DNA of 64,000 nt from Chloroflexota bacterium. GTDB lineage: Bacteria > Chloroflexota > Ktedonobacteria > Ktedonobacterales > JADMIN01. Shown here one piece after another: positions 25,871-32,651 of the stretch. How positions within the stretch are numbered: the stretch's first letter is position 1; every line of letters starts with the position of its first letter. The position numbers were made by a program, and so were the translations under genes. Where the stretch lies: the NCBI GenBank assembly GCA_021323855.1, contig JAJPKE010000045.1:310001-374000 (forward strand), given 5' to 3'. The notes beneath the pieces were generated by a model, which had not been told where the DNA came from, did no database searches, and saw only the letters and a program-made list of their open reading frames with translations.

Positions 25871-25899
25871 TTGTCGCGGTTCAGTTCGCGTGCTATACT
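25871..25899 (+). promoter_or_regulatory. Sigma-70 promoter upstream of the 26167 gene
   Basis: TTGTCG (25871-25876), 17-base spacer, TATACT (25894-25899). The transcript would carry a ~260-base leader before the ATG at 26167. Confidence 0.65.
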
Positions 25900-25905
25900 C
25901 CGGCT

Positions 25906-26166
25906 CATACGGCGTGTATCATGCTTTGCGAACGTGCGATCTCCTGGATACGCACTGGCTGCTCGTTCGCGACTGGTTGCCATATCGCCTATCCTCGCTT
26001 GCGTAGTGTCTTTATTGCTCATTTTATGAAAAGTGCGAGGCCAAAAACATCGTGCGGAACGTAGCCGGCAACCTTACGTTCCTGCGAGGGGGGTTACAAC
26101 GTGTGCCGTTGATGCCAGCGGATGGCAGAGACGGCAAACGGCATATGGTCTCGTGGAGGTGCCATT
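25906..26166 (+). other. Long structured leader of the 26167 gene
   Basis: About 260 bases from the predicted start to the ATG. It contains the stem GGAACGTA/TACGTTCC (about 26056-26082) and the ribosome site GGAGGT at 26155. No riboswitch class that I know matches. A minus-strand frame (25825-26022) in this stretch has no ribosome site. Confidence 0.4.
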
Positions 26167-27213
26167 ATGGCGAACAGCGGCTGGGGGCAGGGAAGCTCTG
26201 CTGAAGCAGATACGGGAATACTCGAGGTGCTCCTGGCGTTCGTGTCGCAGGGGGGCATGCTCTACGGCGCGCGTCGCTGGGCGGATAATCCGCTGACGCT
26301 GACGCATGTGCGCTGGCAGGGGCAAACGGGGGGAATGCTCGACGCATTTCGCCAGCCGGGCGGCGCTGCCAATGATGTGGAAAGCGGGGTCTGGGTGCAA
26401 CTCGCCCTGCATTTCCCATCAGCGCATCCGAGTGCGGCTGGCGCAGATGCGCCCTGGCTGCCGCTGGCAGTTGAGCCAGCAAAAGCCTCGCAGTGGGTGC
26501 AGCAACTCAAGCAGTATCGGGCGCAGCACCGCTCACGCCCGCCGGTTTCGCAGCAGTCATCATATCAGCCAGATGTCTCGATGCCGGGGGGTGGTTCTCG
26601 CCCACCCGAAGACGCGGCAAATCCCTGGCAGTTCCGAAATGGTTCCGGTCCCGGTTATTCCGGCTATAGCGATGCCGTGCCGCTGGGCTATGAATCGAAT
26701 CCATCAGCCCCCTATTCGCAGGCGTCACGCATATCACCAGTGTCTCCGGTATCGCCAATGTCGCCAATGTCGCCACCTCATTACAATACGCCGCCAGGGT
26801 ATAGCAATAGCCAGGCGAGCCAGTGGACCGGTGAGGTTCCGCGTTCGACGCTGGACGGGCCAGAGATTTCGGTGTTGCCGTGCATCGAGGTAGAACTGCC
26901 GCCGCTGCTGGATAATCAACTGGCGACGGACTATCACCGCGACTTTGCGCGTGATGTGGCGATCCATTTTCGCCAGGCGGTGCAGCAATTCCAGCAGGTA
27001 CGTGAGGTGCGCGGTTGGATGCGTGGCGACCGGCTGGTGCTGGCGGCGCGCTTCGCGGTGGGCGTGGGAGCGCGTACACCATCACGCGCGGAGATGGATA
27101 GCGTGGCGCATGTCATTGCAGATGTGCTGGCCCAGCGTACACTCCCCTATGCGCGGCTCAGCTTCGCTGACCCCGGCGAGTGGATGCAGGGGAGGCCGTT
27201 GCCCGAATCCTGA
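26167..27213 (+). CDS. Hypothetical protein with Ser/Pro repeat linker
   Basis: 348 residues from the ATG at 26167 (GGAGGT 6 bases upstream). A first domain (about 1-125, LEVLLAFVSQGGMLYGARRWADNP) and a second (about 240-345, beginning LPCIEVELPPLL and containing VAIHFRQAVQQFQQVREVRGWMRGD) flank a disordered linker with the repeat SPVSPVSPMSPMSP (about 198-212). No transmembrane helix or signal peptide is present, so the protein is cytoplasmic. I recognise no family. It is monocistronic: strong promoter upstream, terminator at 27238. Its direction follows the transmembrane PP2C but a promoter separates the two. Confidence 0.72.
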   Translation: MANSGWGQGSSAEADTGILEVLLAFVSQGGMLYGARRWADNPLTLTHVRWQGQTGGMLDAFRQPGGAANDVESGVWVQLALHFPSAHPSAAGADAPWLPLAVEPAKASQWVQQLKQYRAQHRSRPPVSQQSSYQPDVSMPGGGSRPPEDAANPWQFRNGSGPGYSGYSDAVPLGYESNPSAPYSQASRISPVSPVSPMSPMSPPHYNTPPGYSNSQASQWTGEVPRSTLDGPEISVLPCIEVELPPLLDNQLATDYHRDFARDVAIHFRQAVQQFQQVREVRGWMRGDRLVLAARFAVGVGARTPSRAEMDSVAHVIADVLAQRTLPYARLSFADPGEWMQGRPLPES

Positions 27214-27237
27214 GCGGTGGAACAGTGGTTGATAGCG

Positions 27238-27287
27238 TTGACGCCAGCCGGACCTGGTAAAAGAGTCTGGCTGGCGTCAATTTTTGC
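27238..27287 (+). terminator. Rho-independent terminator
   Basis: TTGACGCCAGCC pairs perfectly with GGCTGGCGTCAA (12 bp) around a 19-base loop, followed by TTTTTG. It ends the 26167 gene 24 bases after its stop. Confidence 0.92.
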
Positions 27288-27314
27288 CTCGAATAGGATG
27301 GATGGTTTGACGAT

Positions 27315-28094
27315 CTACTTGTGGGCGGGATACATCGGCAGCGGCTGCACAGGCGGCGGCGCCTTGACGACTGGATCGCCCTGGAAGCGGGTGCGCACCA
27401 CCCAGAGGAAGGCTTCGAGGAAAATCTTGCGCGACATCTTGGATTTCCCCACCCGGCGGTCCATGAAGACGATGGGCACCTCGCGCACGCGGAACCCGCG
27501 CTTCCAGAAGACATACGCCATCTCCACCTGAAACGCATAGCCCTGCGTGGAGATCAGGCTCAGGTTCAACTGGCGTAGCGCATTGGTGCGATAGCAGCGA
27601 TAGCCACCGGTGCAATCGTGGAATGGGATAAAGAGCACCATGCGGGCGAAGGTATTGCCGCCGCCGCTGATGAACTTGCGTAGCGCGGACCAGTTCGGCG
27701 TGTCACCGCCCTTGACATAGCGTGAGCCGATCACCAGATCCGCGTCGCCCGCCGCCGCAAAGATATCCGGCAAATATTTGGGATCATGCGAGTAGTCGGC
27801 GTCCATCTCAAAGACGAGATCGTAGCCGTTATCAATCGCATATTGGAAGCCCAGGACATATGCCGTGCCCAATCCGAGCTTGCCTGGGCGATGAACCACA
27901 TGAACGCGCGTGTCCTGGGCGCTGATCGCATCTACGAGTTCCCCGGTCCCATCCGGCGAATTGTCGTCAATAATCAGCAGGTCGGTGGTTGGCACCATAG
28001 TCAAAACATCGTCAATCAGTCCGGCGATGTTTTCGCGTTCGTTGTAGGTTGGAATGACAATCAGTGATTTCACACGTCTCTCCGCTATCGGCAT
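27315..28094 (-). CDS. Polyprenol-phosphate mannosyltransferase (GT2, DPM1-like)
   Basis: 259 residues from the ATG at 28094; a GTG at 28073 with GGAGAG before it is the other choice. The more upstream frame start at 28202 is excluded since it lies upstream of the -10 box. The GT2/DPM1 fold is clear: LIVIPTYNERENI, LLIIDDNSPDGTGELVDAI, LGLGTAYVLGFQYA, EMDADYSHDP (the metal-binding DxD) and TGGYRCYRTNALR. It transfers a sugar from a nucleotide sugar (usually GDP-mannose) to polyprenyl phosphate at the inner face of the membrane, feeding glycan or protein mannosylation. It has no C-terminal GtrA-like membrane domain; the tail APPPVQPLPMYPAHK is short and Pro-rich. Confidence 0.92.
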   Translation of the reverse strand: MPIAERRVKSLIVIPTYNERENIAGLIDDVLTMVPTTDLLIIDDNSPDGTGELVDAISAQDTRVHVVHRPGKLGLGTAYVLGFQYAIDNGYDLVFEMDADYSHDPKYLPDIFAAAGDADLVIGSRYVKGGDTPNWSALRKFISGGGNTFARMVLFIPFHDCTGGYRCYRTNALRQLNLSLISTQGYAFQVEMAYVFWKRGFRVREVPIVFMDRRVGKSKMSRKIFLEAFLWVVRTRFQGDPVVKAPPPVQPLPMYPAHK

Positions 28095-28189
28095 GGCTCT
28101 CTGCGCAGACTCATCCTGACCCGCCCGGTCGCCAATGTGCCGATCCGTGCGCGTACCATCGCATATAGCCGCATAGATACTTTCATTGT

Positions 28190-28218
28190 ATTGTACGCTC
28201 ACCCCTCAGTTCTGTCAC
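28190..28218 (-). promoter_or_regulatory. Promoter of the polyprenol-phosphate mannosyltransferase gene
   Basis: Minus strand: GTGACA (28218 to 28213), 17-base spacer, TACAAT (28195 to 28190). It fixes the real start downstream of 28183 and so removes the longer frame. The gap 28095-28424 otherwise holds only the terminator at 28361. Confidence 0.65.
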
Positions 28219-28360
28219 GTTCATAACGCTGAGAGTACCATACAAATTGCGCAGTGGGGCGGGCAACGACGCCGCTATATGTAAAATAAACGCAAGAAAG
28301 AAGCCACATCCTGAGAGGTTTCGCGGCGGCTCGTGTCCGTCCGTATCTGAGCAAAAGTGC

Positions 28361-28390
28361 GTCCTCCGGCAACAAATAGCGCCGGAGGAC
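28361..28390 (-). terminator. Rho-independent terminator of the HTH gene
   Basis: GTCCTCCGGC/GCCGGAGGAC, a perfect 10-bp stem with a 10-base loop, followed on the minus strand by GCACTTTTGC. It lies 35 bases behind the stop at 28425. Confidence 0.8.
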
Positions 28391-28424
28391 GAGGTGAGGG
28401 TATGAGGAGTTCACTGCGCAGTGG

Positions 28425-29096
28425 CTATTCGTCCAGCCACTGCGCTTTCTGTTCGGCGGACATATTGGGGCTGGTGCGCACCAGTTCCAGGAAGTCTTGT
28501 TCCTGCGCCCCCGCCACGTCTTTGCTGTTGCCCTCGGTGCTGCGCTTCCAGGCAGGCTCCATCGTCACCTGCGAGTCGAGGAGGTCGGTGATCTGATCGA
28601 GCGAGGCGCTCAATGCGTCGCCCAGCGCGCGAATCAGCCGGTCTGGAATCGAAGCGACTTTTATCATGCCGGCTTCAAGCGTACTCAACACATCCACGCC
28701 GAGGTTGAGCCGGTCAGCCAGCGCTGGCTGGCTGAGGCCACGCGACTTGCGTAGTTCGCGCAGCGAAGCGAAGGCGCCGCGAAGGGCGGCTGCCGGCGCC
28801 AACAACGATGCCTGATCGGGGAACACCGTTGCCATCGCGCGGGCCAGCGCACGCGCGGCAATCGCCTCGGTCTCCGACGTCGGCGTCTCGTGTTCGTAGC
28901 CGCTGGTGGCAATCAGCGACGCATTGAACTCCGTCAGTTCGGACGCATGTGCCGGATACACACCGAGCAACGTCGTAAAGGCACCAATGTCTCCGCGCTC
29001 CCGCGCCGCCACCAACGTCAGCTTGGCCTGCATCAACTCATTGCGGCTGGTTGCGCCCTGGGAGCCATGCCCCCGATATTTAGATCCCTGTGTCAT
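28425..29096 (-). CDS. Helix-turn-helix (XRE-type) regulator paired with a sigma-like protein
   Basis: 223 residues from the ATG at 29096, which is 7 bases behind GAGGAG (an earlier ATG at 29102 would sit on the site). A helical N-terminal half (about 20-95) is followed by an XRE helix-turn-helix (about 111-145, LRELRKSRGLSQPALADRLNLGVDVLSTLEAG) and a second helical region ending AEQKAQWLDE. It should bind DNA, or the partner encoded upstream. The gene begins 18 bases behind the stop of the sigma-like gene, so the two form an operon. I do not know the family name. No transmembrane helix is present, so it is not a membrane anti-sigma factor. Confidence 0.78.
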   Translation of the reverse strand: MTQGSKYRGHGSQGATSRNELMQAKLTLVAARERGDIGAFTTLLGVYPAHASELTEFNASLIATSGYEHETPTSETEAIAARALARAMATVFPDQASLLAPAAALRGAFASLRELRKSRGLSQPALADRLNLGVDVLSTLEAGMIKVASIPDRLIRALGDALSASLDQITDLLDSQVTMEPAWKRSTEGNSKDVAGAQEQDFLELVRTSPNMSAEQKAQWLDE

Positions 29097-29114
29097 TGTC
29101 ATACTCCTCACCAG

Positions 29115-30044
29115 TTAGTGCGCAACCGTTGCGGTTTCCGCTTCGATGCTTTGCCGCAACTTCACCAGCGCCTTTTCATAGCGCAGCCGCATCGTTCGTT
29201 CAGTCTTCCCACAGACTTTGGCGATGTCGTCCCAACGCATATGATCGAGCGCGCGCAGAATCATGATTTGCCGGTCCATCGGATCGTCGAGATACCCCAG
29301 GATGCGCTGCGCCTCCACCGCCGCCAGCCGGTCATCCAGCGCGTCGTGCGGATCAGCGACCACCCCAGGCTGGCTGGTGGCGTCTTCCTGGTCTTCCGCC
29401 GCGACATCAATGCGGTCTACCAACGCCTGCGGCACGTGCTGCGGGCGGCCAACCGGCCTCCCTTGCTCGTCGCGCCGGTAACTCAGGCCCTCCTGCCGGA
29501 GAACGCGCCCGAAGTTGTCGGCGGCGCAGCAGCGCAGATAGTGGATGAAGTTCAGCGTCATAAAGGTTTCCGTTGGGTCCTGCGCCTCGCGCAAGACCTG
29601 CTCGATCATGCCCATGATGGCATCTTCCATCAATTGCGGGCGGTGGCGCAGCCCCCAGGAGCGGCGCTGAAACTCTGGCATGCACCGCTCGATGAGCAGC
29701 CCACACAACTGCTGGACGACCACGCGGCTCGCATTCGCGTTGCCGTTTGCGCCCCAGGCGCGAATGATGCGTACCAGTTGCGCCTCCGGAACGACATAGC
29801 CGCCAGCTGGCGTTCGCTGCTTCAGCAGCGCCAGCGTCTCTGGGTTGCGCGGGTCGAGCAATTCAACCGGCTCTTGCGATGCCAGCGCCATGCTTTCACC
29901 GTCCACACGCTGTGCTTCGGTTGGCGAGGCTGCGCGCCTGGTCACGTCCGGCAGATCGGCTCGCTGGTCGCTGGGCCGTGGCTGCTGGCCGCGTTTTGCG
30001 GCGTTCGCCCGCTTGGACTCATTGGACTTGCTAGACTCGTCCAT
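29115..30044 (-). CDS. Sigma-70-like DNA-directed RNA polymerase specificity factor
   Basis: 309 residues. After a ~70-residue charged, disordered N-terminus, a helical domain (about 85-175; VVVQQLCGLLIERCMPEF, RRPQLMEDAIMGMIEQVL) resembles sigma region 2 but is divergent. A region 4-like helix-turn-helix closes the protein (about 255-300, MRWDDIAKVCGKTERTMRLRYEKALVKLRQSI), together with the preceding LDDPMDRQIMILRALD. It probably recruits RNA polymerase to specific promoters. The DNA-binding part is secure; that region 2 still binds core polymerase is inference. It is followed by an XRE-type gene in the same operon in place of a membrane anti-sigma factor. GGAGAA precedes the ATG. Confidence 0.75.
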   Translation of the reverse strand: MDESSKSNESKRANAAKRGQQPRPSDQRADLPDVTRRAASPTEAQRVDGESMALASQEPVELLDPRNPETLALLKQRTPAGGYVVPEAQLVRIIRAWGANGNANASRVVVQQLCGLLIERCMPEFQRRSWGLRHRPQLMEDAIMGMIEQVLREAQDPTETFMTLNFIHYLRCCAADNFGRVLRQEGLSYRRDEQGRPVGRPQHVPQALVDRIDVAAEDQEDATSQPGVVADPHDALDDRLAAVEAQRILGYLDDPMDRQIMILRALDHMRWDDIAKVCGKTERTMRLRYEKALVKLRQSIEAETATVAH

Positions 30045-30148
30045 AAAAAGGATATTCTCCCTGCTGGTGTTGTCTGCGCCGTCGTATCTGCTGAATAGAC
30101 CGCTGCGTAGCCCTTGCCAACAGAAGGTTGAGTGTGTTTCACTCGCTC

Positions 30149-30177
30149 TTTCCGATTCACCTATGTCAAATCGGAAA
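30149..30177. promoter_or_regulatory. Inverted repeat upstream of the sigma-like operon
   Basis: TTTCCGATT, 11 bases, AATCGGAAA: a perfect 9-bp inverted repeat about 105 bases upstream of the ATG at 30044, enclosing TTGACA on the minus strand. It could be an operator overlapping a -35 box, but I find no good -10 at the right distance. The gap 30045-30431 otherwise holds only the terminator at 30370. Confidence 0.4.
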
Positions 30178-30369
30178 CATGCGCGAAAACCATCTCTGAA
30201 CCGCTGTGAACCGGCTGTGCATCCAGACGTCTATATCTATAGATTCTTTGCGGCGCGGACGCCGATGGAAGGCGTGAAAAGGAATTGTTGGCTACATTAT
30301 AGCAGCAAGCGACAACCCAACGCTGTATTTGGATTGGCCCCGTGGGTCGTGGGTATACGAGCAACGAGC

Positions 30370-30402
30370 AAGGGCCACCACCCCTATTGGATGGTGGCCC
30401 TT
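30370..30402 (-). terminator. Terminator of the FHA gene
   Basis: AAGGGCCACC pairs perfectly with GGTGGCCCTT (10 bp) around a 13-base loop. On the minus strand GGCCCTT and GCTCGTTG follow. It lies 30 bases behind the FHA stop at 30432. The T-run is short. Confidence 0.6.
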
Positions 30403-30431
30403 CTCTGCACGAGACAGACAACGGAATCGTG

Positions 30432-30920
30432 TTAGCTCGTGCGGAAGATGGTGACGACGCGGCCAAAGCGCAGTTCGTCACCATCTTTGATGGGCGTGGG
30501 CGTCTTCGGCGCGAGCTTCTGCCGGTTGATGAACGTGCTGTTGGTGCTGTTCTCATCTTCAAGCAGATACTGGTTGCCGTTGATGAGAATCTTGGCGTGA
30601 ATGCGCGAGACGCCGCCTTCTTCGCCGTTGTGCGGTGTCATGTCTACATCCGGGTAGACATTGCTCACCGGGTCTTCGCGCCCGATCAACGCTTCGCTCT
30701 TGCCCGTCAGATCGAAGACGGCGTTGTCGGACTGAATGATGAGCCGGGGTGATGCTGTTGTGGCTGGCGCAGACGGCGCTGGCGCGGGAGCCGACGGAGC
30801 AGGCGCGGCTGCCGGTGCGCTGGTCGCTACGGCGCTGGCCTGATCGAGCCGTTCGCCACACTCATCGCAGAAAGCTGAGCCATCAGGATTGCTGTGGCCC
30901 TGTGAACAAATAACTGCCAT
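30432..30920 (-). CDS. FHA-domain protein with N-terminal zinc knuckle
   Basis: 162 residues. A zinc-ribbon-like start (C5, H9, C18, C21), an Ala/Pro linker (about 27-57), then a forkhead-associated domain (about 58-160). The phosphothreonine-binding residues are present: GR (80-81), SRIH (105-108) and NSTFIN (127-132). Such domains bind phospho-Thr peptides made by Hanks-type kinases. The gene lies in the same direction behind a vWA gene, two PP2C genes and a kinase, so it is the natural reader of that kinase's targets; this is inference from context. GGAGGA precedes the ATG at 30920. No membrane segment is present. Confidence 0.93.
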   Translation of the reverse strand: MAVICSQGHSNPDGSAFCDECGERLDQASAVATSAPAAAPAPSAPAPAPSAPATTASPRLIIQSDNAVFDLTGKSEALIGREDPVSNVYPDVDMTPHNGEEGGVSRIHAKILINGNQYLLEDENSTNSTFINRQKLAPKTPTPIKDGDELRFGRVVTIFRTS

Positions 30921-31054
30921 TGCGTTTTCCTCCTCACAGACTATTGAGGATGTATGGTTGGTCTATCGTACATTATGCGCTATACACAACCCTGGTTGCC
31001 GGATAGCGCATACATTGGGTATCGGCTTCGCGCTCCTCGTGCGCATCGCTCACA

Positions 31055-32278
31055 TCAGTCATCGAAGCGTTGCGTGAGTTTGCGGGTCTTGTTGCCGATG
31101 GATTTGACATCCTCCGCCGAAATTGTGCCGCCCGCAGATACCTGATCCAGCAACCGTTGCGTCTCTGGATCGAGGATGCGTGTCACGTTGGGATTCAGCC
31201 GCGTCGTCACTTTGCCGGTCTTCTTGTATTCGTCCAGCACTTTCGTGACCAATCGGTGCGCATTGGCTTTCTCGACGAAGTTGAGGACGACGGGGTTGGC
31301 CTCTTCCGGCGGCACTGTCTCATTGGTGAATGTCACGACGGCATCTGAGCGCACTTTCTCTTCGCCGCGCCCCGGCACATCATAGCTCAATTCCGCCTGC
31401 GCAATGCGGAACGTGCCAGCAGGTTTCGCCTCAACCAGCAATTCCAGCAGCGCCGCCTGCGGGGTGTCGCGCTCCAGATCACCGAGGGAAACCATCACCT
31501 GCCGGTCGGAAAGTGTGTTCTGCGATTGCTCAGTGATGATCGGCAGCACCTTCACCGATTTCTTCGGCGTGACACCAGCGGGCAGGCGAATCGTCAACTG
31601 CGCATTGCGCACGGTAACGGCTTCGGCGCTCTGAAGCTGGCGCTGGAACAGGCCGAGCGCATCCTCTGGGCGTTTAATGAACTCCGCTGGCATGCCGCTG
31701 CTGCGCTGGCCGATGTTGTCGAGCAGGTCTTCATCCCAGTCCGCGCCGATGCCTAGCGGATAGATGCCGATGCCGGAGGCGCCCGCGTCGTCTGCGATGC
31801 GGCGGCAGCGGTCAGCGTCGCCATAGGTGACGCCATCGGTGAGCAGGATCATGCGGTTGACCATCGTCGGTGAGGCGTGCTTGCGCAGCTCCGTCAGGCC
31901 GACGCTCATGCCCAGCGACATCGCCGTGCCGCCGCCCTCGCGGATGCTATCCACCGCGCCACCCAGCCCCATCTTGTCGCTGGCGGGCTGCGCAGGGACG
32001 ATCACGCGCACGTTGTCATCGAAGATGATGACGGAAACGATGTCATTGGGCGCCATGTGATTGATGACCAGCTTCACCGCCTCTTTGACGGACTGGAGCT
32101 TCGCGCCCTTCATCGAGCCGGAATGGTCCAGCACCAGGGCAAAGTTGAGCGGCATACGGGTCTGTGTCACCGCTGCGCTGGGCCGCGCCTCCACCAGCAC
32201 ATAGGCTACCTGGCTGCCCCCTGTGATACTCATACGCTCGCGGCCAACCTGGCAATTCAGTGATACTTCTCCGGGCAT
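31055..32278 (-). CDS. vWA-domain protein (TerY-like/YegL-like)
   Basis: 407 residues. A short all-beta N-terminus (about 1-45, LNCQVGRERMSITGGSQVAYVLVEA) precedes a von Willebrand factor A domain with a full metal-ion-dependent adhesion site: DHSGS (51-55), Thr in GGGTA (~118) and Asp in LLTDG (~148). The C-terminal ~180 residues form a second beta-rich part (VTVRNAQLTIRLPAGV) and a helical end. It would bind a protein partner through a divalent metal, in the cytoplasm. No signal peptide or membrane helix is seen. Neighbours encode kinase, PP2C and FHA proteins, the company of TerY-like vWA proteins. GGAGTC lies 9 bases before the ATG. Confidence 0.92.
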   Translation of the reverse strand: MPGEVSLNCQVGRERMSITGGSQVAYVLVEARPSAAVTQTRMPLNFALVLDHSGSMKGAKLQSVKEAVKLVINHMAPNDIVSVIIFDDNVRVIVPAQPASDKMGLGGAVDSIREGGGTAMSLGMSVGLTELRKHASPTMVNRMILLTDGVTYGDADRCRRIADDAGASGIGIYPLGIGADWDEDLLDNIGQRSSGMPAEFIKRPEDALGLFQRQLQSAEAVTVRNAQLTIRLPAGVTPKKSVKVLPIITEQSQNTLSDRQVMVSLGDLERDTPQAALLELLVEAKPAGTFRIAQAELSYDVPGRGEEKVRSDAVVTFTNETVPPEEANPVVLNFVEKANAHRLVTKVLDEYKKTGKVTTRLNPNVTRILDPETQRLLDQVSAGGTISAEDVKSIGNKTRKLTQRFDD

Positions 32279-32301
32279 AGCCAGTGACTCCTCTCCGAGT
32301 C

Positions 32302-32369
32302 CTTCTGCTCAAGGTTTTCTGCAGAATTCATTCATGAATTCGTTGAGCGGTTCGCGTGTCGAGCAGAAG
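32302..32369 (-). promoter_or_regulatory. Structured leader upstream of the vWA gene
   Basis: CTTCTGCTC (32302-32310) pairs with GAGCAGAAG (32361-32369), 50 bases apart, with the inner palindromes CTGCAG and GAATTC-N6-GAATTC between them. It ends 24 bases before the vWA start codon and could control translation. Confidence 0.45.
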
Positions 32370-32500
32370 TCCTCTCCCTCTCTGTCTTGTTCGTGTATTG
32401 TTGTTATTGTTGTCACCACTCGTGACGGGTGATGTGTTCTCTATGGCCTCTACGAAACGACGGGCATTTGTGTTGCGACGAGACGTGTTCTCACTACTCC

Positions 32501-32638
32501 CGGCTTTGAAAAGCCGGGGCACGAACGCAAGCGGCTGAAGCCGGGGCACCCGCGTCATTTTGGGCTTCAGCCCATCCTCTTCGTGCGCCGGCAATTGATT
32601 GCCGCGAACATCTACCGTGCGCCGGCTTTTCAAAGCCG
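32501..32638. mobile_element. MITE-like palindromic element, 138 bp
   Basis: Its 23-base ends are inverted copies of each other with one mismatch (32501-32523 and 32616-32638). Each end is itself a hairpin of the form CGGCTTTGAAAAGCCG. Between them lie three more hairpins with 2-3 base loops: CGGCT/AGCCG (about 32531-32543), GGGCT/AGCCC (about 32562-32573) and CGGCAAT/ATTGCCG (about 32589-32604). It lies between the vWA stop-side gene and PP2C gene and has no open frame. A non-autonomous element or BIME-like repeat is likely. Confidence 0.6.
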
Positions 32639-32651
32639 CGAACCCATCTGT

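Noticed and set aside
25825-26022. 65-residue minus-strand frame upstream of the 26167 gene
   Set aside because: It runs against the strong promoter at 25871 and lacks a ribosome site.
28095-28202. Upstream start for the polyprenol-phosphate mannosyltransferase
   Set aside because: It lies upstream of a GTGACA-N17-TACAAT promoter, so it cannot be on the transcript.
32480-32640. Possible CRISPR array because of repeated hairpins
   Set aside because: Repeats are palindromes of varying sequence with inverted ends, not direct repeats with constant spacers; no cas gene is present.
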